60,000 nt of DNA, taken from assembly GCA_914767715.1 (NCBI GenBank), contig OU612071.1:20210948-20270947 (forward strand), read 5' to 3'. Of the stretch, positions 42,506 through 54,300 are shown one piece after another (position 1 is the first letter of the stretch; each line of letters opens with the position of its first letter). Position numbers and translations under genes: made by a program. The notes below the pieces were generated by a model. It saw only the letters and a program-made list of their open reading frames with translations, made no database searches and was not told where the DNA came from. The DNA is from Membranipora membranacea. Its lineage: Eukaryota; Bryozoa; Gymnolaemata; Cheilostomatida; Membraniporidae.

Positions 42506-45500
42506 TTATACTCGGTGTTGATATTGCCATGGATTCAATCGCTGTGTCCATTGCTGTTTGTGAATGTTTCCGTTGCTGATGACAATGTTTCTGTTGCCAT
42601 TGTACCCGACGTTGTTGCCAATTTTCCCATCGCTGGTGTTTCCGTTGTTAGGGGGACAGCACCATAGCTCAACCTGAGTGGTACCATTCACATATCCTTC
42701 TCCAGCTTTGTAACAGCGGTTAGATGCTGAGGTTAGTTGTGGAAAGTATGACCTCAGAATCCATCCTGCTCTACACTTCAGATGAGGACAGCACCACTCG
42801 GTAGGCTCATATCCGTTGATATTCTCCTTAGAAGTCCTTGGTACAAGTCGGTGACAGCTCTGAGATGAGATAGATGTCACATTCCAATCTCGCTGACAGG
42901 ATAATTTATTTCCATCTGAGCTTTCGGGGTGATTATCTTCAAACAAACAATTGAAACTTATAAATTCACAAGTAGCTATATTTTGATTGATTAATTTATT
43001 AGCTATACTTAGTCATAAAGAGAACCTGCTACCAGTGTATTGAACATTGGTTTAAAAAAAAATCTCATTGAGCGTCATGCACCCTTGCCTCAAAAACAGT
43101 CTTTGTCTCAGCTGCGATGTTTAACATGTCTTAGACTGCCAGAAGGGCAAAGTTCAAGAAAATCGTGTATATAGTGATCTTCATCAGGAAAACAACACAT
43201 AATAATAGATTGAGTTCTCTGTTTAACAATAATATCAAAGTCACCTACGTCAAGCCCTAATTTCTTTGCTTCGTTCAAAACGTTTCTTAGTAATTTCATT
43301 TCGTTAGCATGTATGCTTGTGTGCAAAACAGGCAAACAATACAACATGAGAGAAACTACAACAGTTTTGATCAGCATGGAAGCTATTAGCTTTGTACTCA
43401 GATACAAAATCATTTTTGCAACATACATCCTTCAACTTATTTTGCCAGTTATTTTGTGCACATAATAGTCCAATATTCGTCATAACTTTATGAGCATACA
43501 AAGGAGTTCTGATAAACCGTCTTTCAATAATTTATGTCATCCATTTTGGAATATGCGAAAATGAGCAAGCAAACAAAACGTGAAGGAGAATTTTCAACTG
43601 GCTTTAGCAGAAAGCTTCTGGCGACATTCCTATAATTTACAGTAAGGGATAGAATATGCAGGTCCAACCATTTTTCGGGTTTGGACACTTTTTGTTGAGG
43701 AGCAAACTATTTGGCCGCACCACTTTTTGAGCAAACTTTATTTGAAATACAGAACGGGGTAGCCATGGGTTTGAAAGTGGAAGGGCCGGTCGGGGATGGT
43801 GCCTTCACGCTTGGGGTATCGGGCCTTTTCGGAAAACTTTCTGAAAACTAAGGCAGTTTTCAGGCATTCCAGCCCTATCTGAGAAGAAAACTAACCAGCA
43901 ATCGGCCACTGGAACTTCAGAGAGACAACCGAATTTGATGGACATCATATCTGATCCCTTTCGTGTTTGATACTTTGAATTGAAAAACTCAGTAAATTTA
44001 TTGGGAGGATACTTATCGCCCGTTAGCAAATTTTTATATTGATTAAAAAATCACAGCTGGAGTTAACTGCTTACAGCAAAGTAGAGGATTTTCAGTCGAG
44101 AAAATATGTGATCTTGGTCGATCAGCTGCAAGGAGAATAATGAGGAAGTTTTAGAAGAGATGCTTTGACCAGGTCGACAGTGAAACTTCACAAGGTTTAA
44201 CTCAAAGATCATCTGCAACCAATTTATAGAATATGTGATATTAAGAGCCTGTGTTTTTGAGCTTTGCCCATATTGGTGTGGATGTATGATTTTTTAGGCA
44301 TGCCAAAGTGCTGAGGAAGGGCCACATGTTTTGGTACCAAAATTATTGATGAGCTTCAAGCGACATAGCAAATAGAAGTTTGCCAATGAGAACGTATAAG
44401 TATAATCCATTCATAATCCTTACCAATAATGATAATGATATAAACATAAAAAGTGTCAATGCATATTCATTCTATTATGGCATTTTGTTTTCTTTTCCTA
44501 AGTTTAACTGCTTTCCTACCAATGAATAGACCCTATTTACTACAGTAGAGCGACAATTGGACTTTTGTTATGTGCGCTAGCTGGAAAATCAATTGAGACA
44601 GAATATTGCGTAATTTTTTTCTGTGGTAAAGGTGCAAATAGCAGATCAAATTGACCATGATGGAGTGGACTGAGCTACTGGACAAGATAACACAACTCTG
44701 AGTAATGAATAGCGGGCATGCTAATTAGCACCATCACGCAATTGGTTGGCGCCTTGCTATTCACTGCCAGACTATTGGTGCCGCAGGAGTTGTGGGTTTG
44801 AATCCCATTAGGGGAGCTTTCAAGGTGGATAGTTCTAGACCAAAGCATCCCCGGTTGTATACGACTCCTATATGTAAACATACATACATACATTCAATCA
44901 ACAACCAGACTTATTTGCCTCATTTGTATAGTTGCTGGTCAGACATTGCTAAAATGGTCAAGTGCCATGTAATCAATATGAATAATCACTCATTTAACAA
45001 ACACTAGATTGTAGTTGGTTTTGGTATTTAGTTAAACTCTAATAGGTTTTCCATCATAGCCAACTTTGTGTTAGAATCTTTGGCTATTGACAAATCAATC
45101 ACCGTCATTAACAGCACCTATTATTTCCTCCCTCCCTGAAAGCAATAATAACCCTATTCAAGGTAATAGCCATCAATTAGCATTGGCAATTTGTGTGTTA
45201 AAATTGAGATATTGTGATGTATTACATCAGCCCATGTTTATAAAAGAACAGCCAATATAGTTTTGCAGCGTCATAGTGCCGTGCAAGAAAGCTGTACAGC
45301 ATGGGTTAGCCATGCAATCGCAGTCTAACTATGTTTTCAACTCATAATTTATTACCATATTTATTGATAGAAAGTTTGGATCAGGTCAGGAAAAAAGTGA
45401 CGTGTTTTATGCCCTGAAACTCAGAGATATTTTTCCTCAAATAAAATATGTCGCTTAAACTACTGCTGCCACTCATGCAAATTTGTGCTCATTGAATTCT

Positions 45501-46192
45501 GCATAGCTCCAAGATAATTAATTGAGACTTAAATCTCATAATTGTCACCTAATGGGCAAATAATTTGCACAAACTGATAAAATCTACGCACCAGCTTTTG
45601 ACTTGTACAGTATGCCGGTAGATAATTAATTTCATACCCTAATTTTGACGATCAGTTTGTGCAAATTATTTGCTCATAATGTGACAATGCTGAGATTGCA
45701 GCCTCATTTTATTATTTTTGAGCTATACAGAATTTTATAAGCACAAATTTGGCTGTGTGGCAGCAGTGTTTTAAACTCTGCCTATAGCTAATGCTGATAT
45801 ATTTATCTGAATTGAAAGTAACAAAGACATCCTGGATTCCAGTTATAGCAGTAAAATGTCAATTTATGTCTATTGCCATACACTTTAAACTAAACGATGC
45901 TCCCGAAGACGTCTATAATTTAAACGTAGATAGTTCGTTACACTTACCGTTCTGATTTTGTTTGTTCTGTCCTTTAGTCTCACTGACCAGGTAAACTGCT
46001 GCTATGAGACATATCACCAAAGTTCTGTCAAGAGAAAGCTTCAGTGGTTAAATAATATATGATACAGTATTCAACCACATACTAACATATATACATTAAT
46101 ATACTTTATAAATACCCGTCAGTACCTGAACAAATTAACTAACTTTGTGATGTGACGTTACTGTCTGTTTCCTACCTTGTTCTGCGTCTCAT
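42506..46192 (-). CDS. Small secreted cysteine-rich protein, three exons
   Basis: Exons 46192-46176 (MRRRT plus 2 bases), 46024-45948 and 42936-42506. Donors are GTAGGA and GTAAGT; acceptors are TTGACAG and TTTGAAG. Lengths 17, 77 and 431 keep phase and give 174 residues. Residues 1-24 form a signal peptide (basic start, then LVICLIAAVYLV). The mature chain is Asn- and Gln-rich with eight cysteines including two CC pairs (TEWCCPHLKC and ELWCCPP) and N-glycosylation sites NVT and NGT. No known domain is evident. It is likely extracellular. The third intron side (42937-45947) carries a SINE, a MITE and a relic. No upstream TATA is certain; GTATAACA lies about 75 bases before the ATG. Confidence 0.75.
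43108..43560 (-). pseudogene. Coding-like relic inside the intron
   Basis: Two adjoining minus-strand frames read YAHKVMTNIGLLCAQNNWQ and then, after a shift, LLRNVLNEAKKLGLDVGDFD and MCCFPDEDHYIHDFLELC. The composition looks protein-like. It may be a transposon protein fragment; the family is not recognised. Confidence 0.3.
43561..44714. other. Intron sequence, nothing recognised
   Basis: No repeat or exon with supporting signals was seen. Confidence 0.4.
44715..44905 (+). repeat. tRNA-derived SINE
   Basis: A B-box-like GGGTTTGAATCCC at 44794-44806 follows an A-box-like TTGGTTGGCGCC (about 44741-44753), and a CATACATACATA-type tail (about 44878-44892) follows. Confidence 0.55.
44906..45451. 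other. Intron; dispersed repeat at about 45235-45325
   Basis: The repeat matches 28755-28845. The remainder is unremarkable. Confidence 0.45.
45452..45790. mobile_element. Foldback MITE
   Basis: A near-complete palindrome: the left arm ACTGCTGCCAC...CAAATTTGTGCT...TGCATAGCTC and CAAATAATTTGCACAAACTG reappear inverted on the right up to about 45785. Outermost ends are TTAAAC/TTTAAA. A single arm also lies at 8065-8122. Confidence 0.75.
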
Positions 46193-46783
46193 TCTGCTGA
46201 GGAAACAGTTGCTTCAATGTCCAGTTTTTGAATGATTACAATATCGGTAATCATTCCGTGTTATACTCGTGTATTGTTGGATGTGCCGCTTGTCACATAA
46301 CTGTCATACTGTTTCCTCATTGAGGTGGCTTATATGATGATCACATATGGTCTTGTACAAGGAAGCCTGATGACATTTTAATGATGATTATTTCCCTGAT
46401 CACGTAGCCAGGCACATTTGCGGCAGGTTATCCTATATTAAGACTACCATTCACTATTTTATTGGCAATTTTAAGTTCTTCAATTGGTTTTCTCTCAGGA
46501 AGTAAAACTTCTCTCGACTGTGATTTGCTGAACCGATCAGCTTGTTGTTAATTTCTTGATAATCTGACCTTGGTACATAATTTTTGAACTAATATAAGAA
46601 TTGCCAATTCTGCCGTACTTGATAGAGATTTGATTGTTTCCTTGTATTAGAAAAATATATGTCTGTCTCTGCCAGTAAACCTATCAACATAATTTTGAGT
46701 GATGACATCTAATATCAAATTTTATCTCATGAAATAAAGATCATCTACTCCCTTGTATTCATGTTACTAATCCCAGTAGAGCT
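46193..46783. other. 5' flank of the Cys-rich gene
   Basis: No other gene is seen. This holds the presumed promoter and leads into the 32-bp satellite. Confidence 0.4.
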
Positions 46784-48733
46784 ACTCTATTGTAAGCAGT
46801 ATATTTACCATGTTTACTCTATTGTTAGCAGTATACTTACCCTGTTTATTCTACTGTAAGCAGTATACTTACCCGGTTTAATCTACTGTAAGCAGTATAC
46901 TTACCCTGTTGACTCTATTGTTAGCAGTGTACTTACCCTGTTTATTCTACTGTAAGCAGTATACTTACCCTGATTACTCTACTGTAAGCAGTGTACTTAC
47001 CCTGTTTATTCTACTGTAAGCAGTATACTTACCCTGATTACTCTACTGTAAGCAGTGTACTTACCCTGTTTATTCTACTGTAAGCAGTATACTTACCCTG
47101 TTTACTCTACTGTAAGCAGTATACTTACCCGGTTTAATCTACTGTAAGCAGTATACTTACCCTGTTTACTCTATTGTTAGCAGTGTACTTACCCTGTTTA
47201 TTCTACTGTAAGCAGTATACTTACCCTGTTTACTCTATTGTTAGCAGTGTACTTACCCTGTTTATTCTACTGTAAGCAGTATACTTACCCTGTTTACTCT
47301 ACTGTAAGCAGTATACTTACCCTGTTTATTCTACTGTAAGCAGTGTACTTACCCTTTTCACTTTACTGTAAGCAGTGTACTTACCCTTTTCACTCTACGG
47401 TAAGCAGTATACTTACCCTGTTTACTTTACTGTAAGCAGTTTAATTACCCTGTTTATTCTACTGTAAGCAGTATACTTACCCTGTTTATTCTACTGTAAG
47501 CAGTATACTTACCCTGTTTATTCTACTGTAAGCAGTGTACTTACCCTGTTTACTCTACTGTAAGCAGTATACTTACCCTGTTTATTCTATTGTAAGCAGT
47601 ATACTTACCCTATTTAATCTATTGTAAGCAGTGTACTTACCCTGTTTACTCTACTGTAAGCAGTATACTTACCCTGTTTATTCTATTGTAAGCAGTATAC
47701 TTACCCTATTTAATCTATTGTAAGCAGTGTACTTACCCTTTTCACTTTACTGTAAGCAGTGTACTTACCCTGTTTACTCTACTGTAAGCAGTATACTTAC
47801 CCTGTTTATTCTATTGTAAGCAGTATACTTACCCTATTTAATCTATTGTAAGCAGTGTACTTACCCTTTTCACTTTACTGTAAGCAGTATACTTACCCTG
47901 TTTACTCTACTGTAAGCAGTATACTTACCCTGTTTACTCTACTGTAAGCAGTATACTTACCCTGTTTACTCTACTGTAAGCAGTATACTTACCCTGTTTA
48001 TTCTATTGTAAGCAGTATACTTACCCTATTTAATCTATTGTAAGCAGTGTACTTACCCTGTTTACTTTACTGTAAGCAGTTTAATTACCCTGTTTATTCT
48101 ACTGTAAGCAGTGTACTTACCCTGTTTATTCTATTGTAAGCAGTATACTTACCCTATTTAATCTATTGTAAGCAGTGTACTTACCCTGTTTATTCTACTG
48201 TAAGCAGTGTACTTACCCTGTTTACTCTACTGTAAGCAGTATACTTACCCTGTTTATTCTATTGTAAGCAGTATACTTACCCTATTTAATCTATTGTAAG
48301 CAGTGTACTTACCCTGTTTACTCTACTGTAAGCAGTATACTTACCCTGTTTATTCTATTGTAAGCAGTATACTTACCCTATTTAATCTATTGTAAGCAGT
48401 GTACTTACCCTGTTTACTTTACTGTAAGCAGTTTAATTACCCTGTTTATTCTACTGTATGCAGTATACTTACCCTGTTTACTCAACAGAAAGCAGTATAC
48501 TTACCCTGTTTACTCTACTGTAAGCAGTATACTTACCCTATTTAATCTATTGTAAGCAGTGTACTTACCCTGTTTACTCTATTGTTAGCAGTGTACTTAC
48601 CCTGTTTACTCTACTGTAAGCAGTGTACTTACCCTTTTCACTTTACTGTAAGCAGTGTACTTACCCTGTTTATTCTACTGTAAGCAGTATACTTACCCTG
48701 TTTATTCTACTGTAAGAAGTGTACTTACCCTAA
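46784..48733. repeat. 32-bp satellite, about 61 units
   Basis: The unit is TTTACTCTACTGTAAGCAGT followed by ATACTTACCCTG. Variants (TATTC, TTAATC, GTGTACTT, TTCACTT) recur in fixed order, for example a three-unit 96-bp cassette with TATTTAATCTATTG repeated many times after about 47600. On the minus strand most units contain AGGGTAAGTAT, a match to the splice donor consensus, and CTTACAG. No spacers are present, so it is a satellite. Confidence 0.95.
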
Positions 48734-48760
48734 GTAGTATGAGTAGCCTCTCCATGCGAA

Positions 48761-48824
48761 GCAGAAGTAGCATGGTATCGTGTTAGCATGGTAGCATGGT
48801 AGCATGGTAGCATGGTAGCAGGTT
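48761..48824. repeat. GTAGCATG microrepeat
   Basis: About five copies of a 9-10 bp GTAGCATGG-type unit, beside the satellite's end. Confidence 0.8.
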
Positions 48825-49192
48825 ACAAAACTTTTTAAAAAAACGGCCCATCTTGGTTTTTGAGATCTCCAAGTCCCAAAACCTCAAAAAACAAGTTAAG
48901 TCAACAAACTTAAGTTTTAGGGAAAAAACTTAAGTTTTCAAACTTTTCGAAAAAAAGGCCCAGCAAGATTTTTGAGTTCTCCAAGTCCCAAAACCTCTAG
49001 AAATCGAGGTAAGGCAACAAACTTGAGATTTTGTGAAAAAAGCTTATTCCATTTTTTCTTTTCACTCATTGGCTGACCACATTATTACGTAATACTTTTC
49101 ATGTATTATAAACACAATCATAGGTGGTGCCTTGGTACATTAATCGGTAATAAAAAAGTGTATATTTATTAATTAATTTTTTATTTTCACAG
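48825..49192. other. Short duplicated poly-A/CCAAGTCCCAAAACCTC stretch
   Basis: CCAAGTCCCAAAACCTC occurs twice (about 48870 and 48983), about 113 bp apart, with similar flanks. No coding. Confidence 0.55.
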
Positions 49193-49485
49193 GTTGGTCT
49201 AAATACGGATGTGGAGCGTACTTTGCCTCGTCGGCCGGATTTTCCCATTCTTACACAGCTGCTAACTCATGTGGTGACAGACACATGATGCTGGTATCAG
49301 TAATAACAGGTGACTACTGCTTAGGAACACAGAGCATGAAATAATTACCATATGTATCAGGATCACGAACGGAACATTACGACTCGGCTACAAATAGTCT
49401 AAATAACCCAACACTGTTTGTTGTGTTCCATGATACAGCAGCATACCCAATGTATGTTAACAAATACTCAACCCCAGCCAGCTAA
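49193..49485 (+). pseudogene. PARP catalytic domain, C-terminal exon relic
   Basis: After acceptor TTTTCACAG the frame reads GWSKYGCGAYFASSAGFSHS and MLVSVITGDYCLGTQSMK, the PARP strand carrying the G-x-G-x-YFA and GDYxxG blocks. A TAA (49342-49344) then interrupts, and the same frame continues through LPYVSGSRTEHYDS and NPTLFVVFHDTAAYPMYV to TAA at 49483. This is the C-terminal third of an ADP-ribosyltransferase of the PARP12-15/tankyrase-like type. The N-terminal half (H-G-T block) is absent upstream, where the satellite lies, so it is probably a relic. A reading with natural truncation at the first TAA is less likely. Confidence 0.75.
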
Positions 49486-49764
49486 ACTACATTAATATTT
49501 TTAAGAGCTCAAATTGATGATGTTTCAAACAGTAGTTGTACTTAGAGATGTTCTGCCCTTGAATAGTTTGAAAGTAACAAGCTAATTTGTCAGATTTACC
49601 TAGCCGAAGTAAGGTTTTGCCAAGATTATTGTATCGATGTCTGACTTCTGGAAATTTTTGTAAAATGATATTCTTTGTACTAAAAGTTCTGTTTTGAATG
49701 TTCTTATATTTTGGTCTAGTTATTTCACAGTGTCCTATTTTTTATATTATGTAAGAGTGATAAA

Positions 49765-49935
49765 TGCCAGGGTGGTTAGAGTGGTTGAGATTCAAGCTTC
49801 TCAATCTGAGATCTGCATGTTTGAATCCCGGTCTCTAACATTCTGCTCACTGAGGTGAGCCATTCATAAATAACCCTAGCTTAGCCGCCCTTACCTTGTA
49901 CAAGGGTGAGGTGAATAGTTGAGTTAAATGTAGTT
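49765..49935 (+). repeat. tRNA-derived SINE
   Basis: A box GGTGGTTAGAGTGGTTGAG (49771-49789) and B box GTTTGAATCCC (49819-49829), with tRNA-like spacing for a long-variable-arm tRNA, then a body (CACTGAGGTGAGCCATTC). Confidence 0.7.
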
Positions 49936-51007
49936 GGGTTGTATCATCGATTTTATCTAAGGATGTTCTCAATGGCACCGAAAGAGGAACGGAACAGCAA
50001 ATATAGTGAATAAAAGTATCTTTATTATTGTATACTCATTATTCTAGAAGGGAATTGACTTGCTCTCTGTTCCCTAATAACCAGTTTAGACTATAGGCTA
50101 TATCTTAAATGTCAGCATTGGCTCCGTAGTGGCAACCCTCACAGAGTTATAATGATGTCTATGATTCATCAGCCACTAAAGACTCACATGGAGGAATCCT
50201 TCAAAATCATTCTTGAACATCACTTTTTATGCGTTTTTGTTAATCCTTCATTCTTTGGTTGACATGGTCTGAGTTGTTTGATATATACATTGATCGGTCA
50301 AAATAAAGTAAACTGCAAAAAAAAAACTCCCTTCTTAACTTTACTCCAAACCCTACTATTGGGAAATATCTATTTTCCCCCAATAAATATCTTGTGGGGA
50401 GAGAAATAATTAATGTAAGTGTCGGCTGCCTCATTAACTCTCTGATGAATTAACCAAATACAACAAAAATATTAAAAATGACATTGTTCTGTTCTGTTCT
50501 GACTCTGGCGCAGCAGTTTCAGTTGAGTAGCAAAACGAAAACAATAGATTATGTCAACTTTTATAGTCATATCATAATGCATCATGGATGGGTTTGATCA
50601 ATGTAGCCGAAATATATTTAGTTGTTCCATTCCTTTCCCCTGACCTCCTTAATAGAACCGGATGATGGGCTAACTATACCACATACCCATCAATTACAAA
50701 TGGTAAGGGTAAAAATAGTTCATCAAAAACGTATTTGCAATGCTTGCACCCTCTTTGACAACAATTTGCGATATATCAGAGAGTTTTAGAATTATCCCAT
50801 AATGATTATCATTAAGTCTACAGATATTGCCCGCCAATTTCTTAACTAAAAATAGAAAATGGTGCGGTGAAATTTTCTTACACTTTTGCCTGGCATGGTA
50901 ACTTCACTGATATGATACTGATGTATGTTTACACTAGTACCTTGATAAGATACTTTCAGCACACAGTATTCAATGAAGTATCGAATCGATGCTCGTATCA
51001 GTAGTTT
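49936..51007. other. No gene seen
   Basis: Intergenic sequence without recognised elements. Confidence 0.4.
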
Positions 51008-51234
51008 GCAGGGCCGTAGTTCTAGGGGAGGCAGAGGGGCACTGCCTCCCCTAGAAAGCTAAATACAGTGGCCTAAAAACACTATAATTAAATAATCTAC
51101 GTCTAATCAACTCCTCTGGGATTTCTATTTGCTAATTATATTGGGGATGAGCCTACAGTACCCCTTCTCATGATGCTTCGGATTCGCCTCAGACTTTTGC
51201 CTCCCCTACAATCTTTTCTTAACTACGGCCCTGC
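51008..51234. mobile_element. MITE with GCAGGGCCGTAGTT ends
   Basis: 227 bp with perfect 14-bp inverted ends and a second inner inverted pair (GGGGAGGCA / TGCCTCCCC). A CAGGG start suggests hAT, but the flanking 8 bases do not match, so the superfamily is open. Confidence 0.65.
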
Positions 51235-51388
51235 ATACTAGCAGATACCAGCTTATATGGAGTTGAGTACGGTCAGTATAGATTGTGTTATCAGGAGTTA
51301 CATTCGCTCATAGTACTGTGATCGGCTTGTATGTGTACAAGTCTTGCTTGTATATTTCATAACAGAGTTATTAAACTCAATCACAAAT

Positions 51389-54300
51389 ATGGCGCTGAGG
51401 TTACCATTTTTAATTGTAAGTATAGGATACATGATGTTGTTGTGGTCAGTTAGGTCTGGTTATGCTGTTCAAAGAGAGACTTAATAGTTTAGATAGGTAA
51501 TATGGTTATAGTGATGACAAGGTCTAACAGTTGATATGAATATATGGATCAGTGGTAAAATACAGAGCGTGGCTATGGCGGAGATATACCATCAGCATTC
51601 AATTTTATGTCAGGACTGAATAAAGCTATAATTCTGGCAGTTTATTGTTATGAATTCATTGACGTCCCATAACAACTTTCAAAACTCAGGCAAGCTGCTT
51701 GACAAAAGTTTACAAGTATCAGCCATAAAAGATTCTGAACTTTTGTACCAATCAAAGATGGGAAATGCCGTCCAGCATTCATACATGAATAGCCATAGGC
51801 TTGCTCTGGGTCAGATATATTCCCCTCATACATATAATATATATCAGTGGTTCTAACTTATACTAGAACAGGAGGGTAATAATTACATAACCCTGAATAA
51901 CCTCATGTAACCATAAATTTGATACGATATCCAAGTGACAAAATTTATTGTACTTGAATTATATAACATTGATGGGGTCAGAAGCTGGACCAATCACTCT
52001 ACGAAGCCGAACCCCCTGTGGACATTGAGCACCTGACGTCTGTGGTACCAATCACATGGTAGTGAAAATAGAGCGTGCTAACAATTTGTGAATCTCAAAA
52101 TCCCACCCTAATAACACGGATTTATGGGTAATCAGACCTGACATTACCCACTGCTTGAAACTTACCTACTTGTGTTCAGCTGTCTGTCCAGATTTCCAAT
52201 TCATCTGGTTACTACATACTGGGAAAACAGTGAGGACATTACAAGGAGGAAATGCGGTCATCTTAATTGAATCTTTTGTTTGTAAACTAAGTACTTTGTT
52301 GTGTTGACCAGTATTTCCTTAAAGTGACAGTCCTACGAGGCCATGTTTGGTATGGTTTTGAAGATCTCAGGCTGAAAAGTCATTAAGGCATATGATATAA
52401 AACAGCCTGTGAACCTAATTGCAGTAAAACTGCTGCAAAGTCTGAAAATTGGGATCATAGTGGATCATAATGATTTGTTGTCTGCCCCTGACCACTATGA
52501 TCCACTATGATCCTTGCTAAAATAATTGAAAAAGAACTAATTGCTATTTTCCACAATTTTTTTTTAATTATTTGTATTTGCCCTATGAACTCGCAATACT
52601 CAATTTACCGGGGTAATGTATCCACTTTTCTAAAAGGACTGACCCTTTAAAGTGAGTTCTAGCATAACTTTTTCACTTCATTGGAAGCTGTGCAGTAGTA
52701 TTTGAAGACAAAAGTACTATATTAGCTGTTTACTCTCAGACTAGACTCTGTTCAAGACTTCATATTTACTGTCATTAGTCTTTGTAACAGGTCTTATTTT
52801 GTGTGACACTGAGGTCTGGTTTGGGTATGGATCAGGAGACACAGACTCTAGTTGATCGGTGAGTTACTGTCTTAATATTTACCACAAGTTGATCTATCAC
52901 TGATCAGTTTAGGGGTTCAGTCGATTTATCAGTAAATGAATACAAAGCGACTACAATGAAGAGTTCTGGGGCAAAATGGTCTAAGTATGATTGAATATGC
53001 GAGATGGGTTTTGTTTTATGACCTGCTTTGTTCCTTGTGGCGTGATAATCTGTGAGCGTTGCAGTTAATGCATTATCTTAACTTCAAAAGCTTATCTCAA
53101 GCTTTCTTATTTGTTGAATGAAGGCATTGATCGGTATATGTCCAAACAGCAAATATGCTTCTTTTTCGGGTTTGATGAATTTCATTCAACTCGATAAATG
53201 TAATTTGTCATGATGTTTTTTATGACGTTCCCAATGTTGACCAACAGAAGAGTCGAGAGCAAATTTAAGTCCAGTTTAAGAAGTTTAACGAATCATCTTC
53301 TGTATTCAGTGTGTAAAATTAAATAAGTTCTACTAAACTATGGCTCAAAGCTTTTGTCAATATCAAAATTTAAATCAACACTACTGCTATGACCAGATAA
53401 AGACTATTCACTTACAGTTGAAGGTTTTAATATTTGCAGACTGGAGAAATCTACTGCAAGATCCATGATCAGAGCAAACGATGACTACGTCCGCCATCTT
53501 GAGATGGATATGTATAGACCAGGATTCATCATCTACACCCATCTACATTCACTAAAGACTAGTGATGGCACAACGTCACTTACTTTCGCAGGGAGCGCAA
53601 ACAGAAGAGGGTACCAGGAAGGGGGTGTAACAGGGGCCCGATTCAACAATATCGACGGATTCACACAAATCTCTAAATGGCGTGTAGTTGTGGCTGACAA
53701 CGGTAATCACTGTCTACGCCTGATTGACCGCAGTACTGGATTAACCTCAGCATTTAGTGGACAGTGTGGGGCACGATGGCACTCGGGCAGTCGTCCTACT
53801 CAGTTATTCAGTCCCCAGTCTGTAATAAGAGACAGGAAGGATGAGAGTAAACTTCTCGTCTCTGACTACAATGACTACAAGGTCAGAACTGTAGATATCA
53901 TAGATGGAGCTCAAGGAACTTTTGTGACCTCGGACTTTCTGAGGAGAATTAGTCACATGACACAGGCTGAGAATGGAGATGTCTTTGTGTCGGCAGAAAA
54001 AGCTATCTACTGTATCACATATGCAGACAGAGCAGTCAGACGCGTAACAGCCTCCAGATCCAATTTACAACCGCGTGGCCTTATATTCGTTGGTGATCAA
54101 ACTATTCTTACAGCTGACATTGAACAGATTAAACTAGTAGACACAACCACAGGCAAAATATCCACACTTGATCTCTGCTCCGGATGTCTAGATGGTCCTT
54201 ACTCCCTACTGCTAACAAATTCCTCTTTGTACGTCGGCCAATTCGATAGTGTGCAGCAGTTCACATGTGAGTACTTAGGGATAGTAAAGACCTGGTTATA

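Noticed and set aside
43805-44029. Minus-strand open frame of 74 codons
   Set aside because: No splice sites, domain or composition support.
44794-44806. True tRNA gene
   Set aside because: B-box-like, but the cloverleaf pairing is poor and a SINE-type tail follows.
46784-48733. CRISPR-like array of short repeats
   Set aside because: Units are contiguous 32-bp tandem copies without unique spacers, in a eukaryotic context.
51416-51485. Short secreted peptide read through the first donor of the NHL gene
   Set aside because: The frame stays open 22 codons past GTAAGT, but the splice model explains the site better, and no conservation can be shown.
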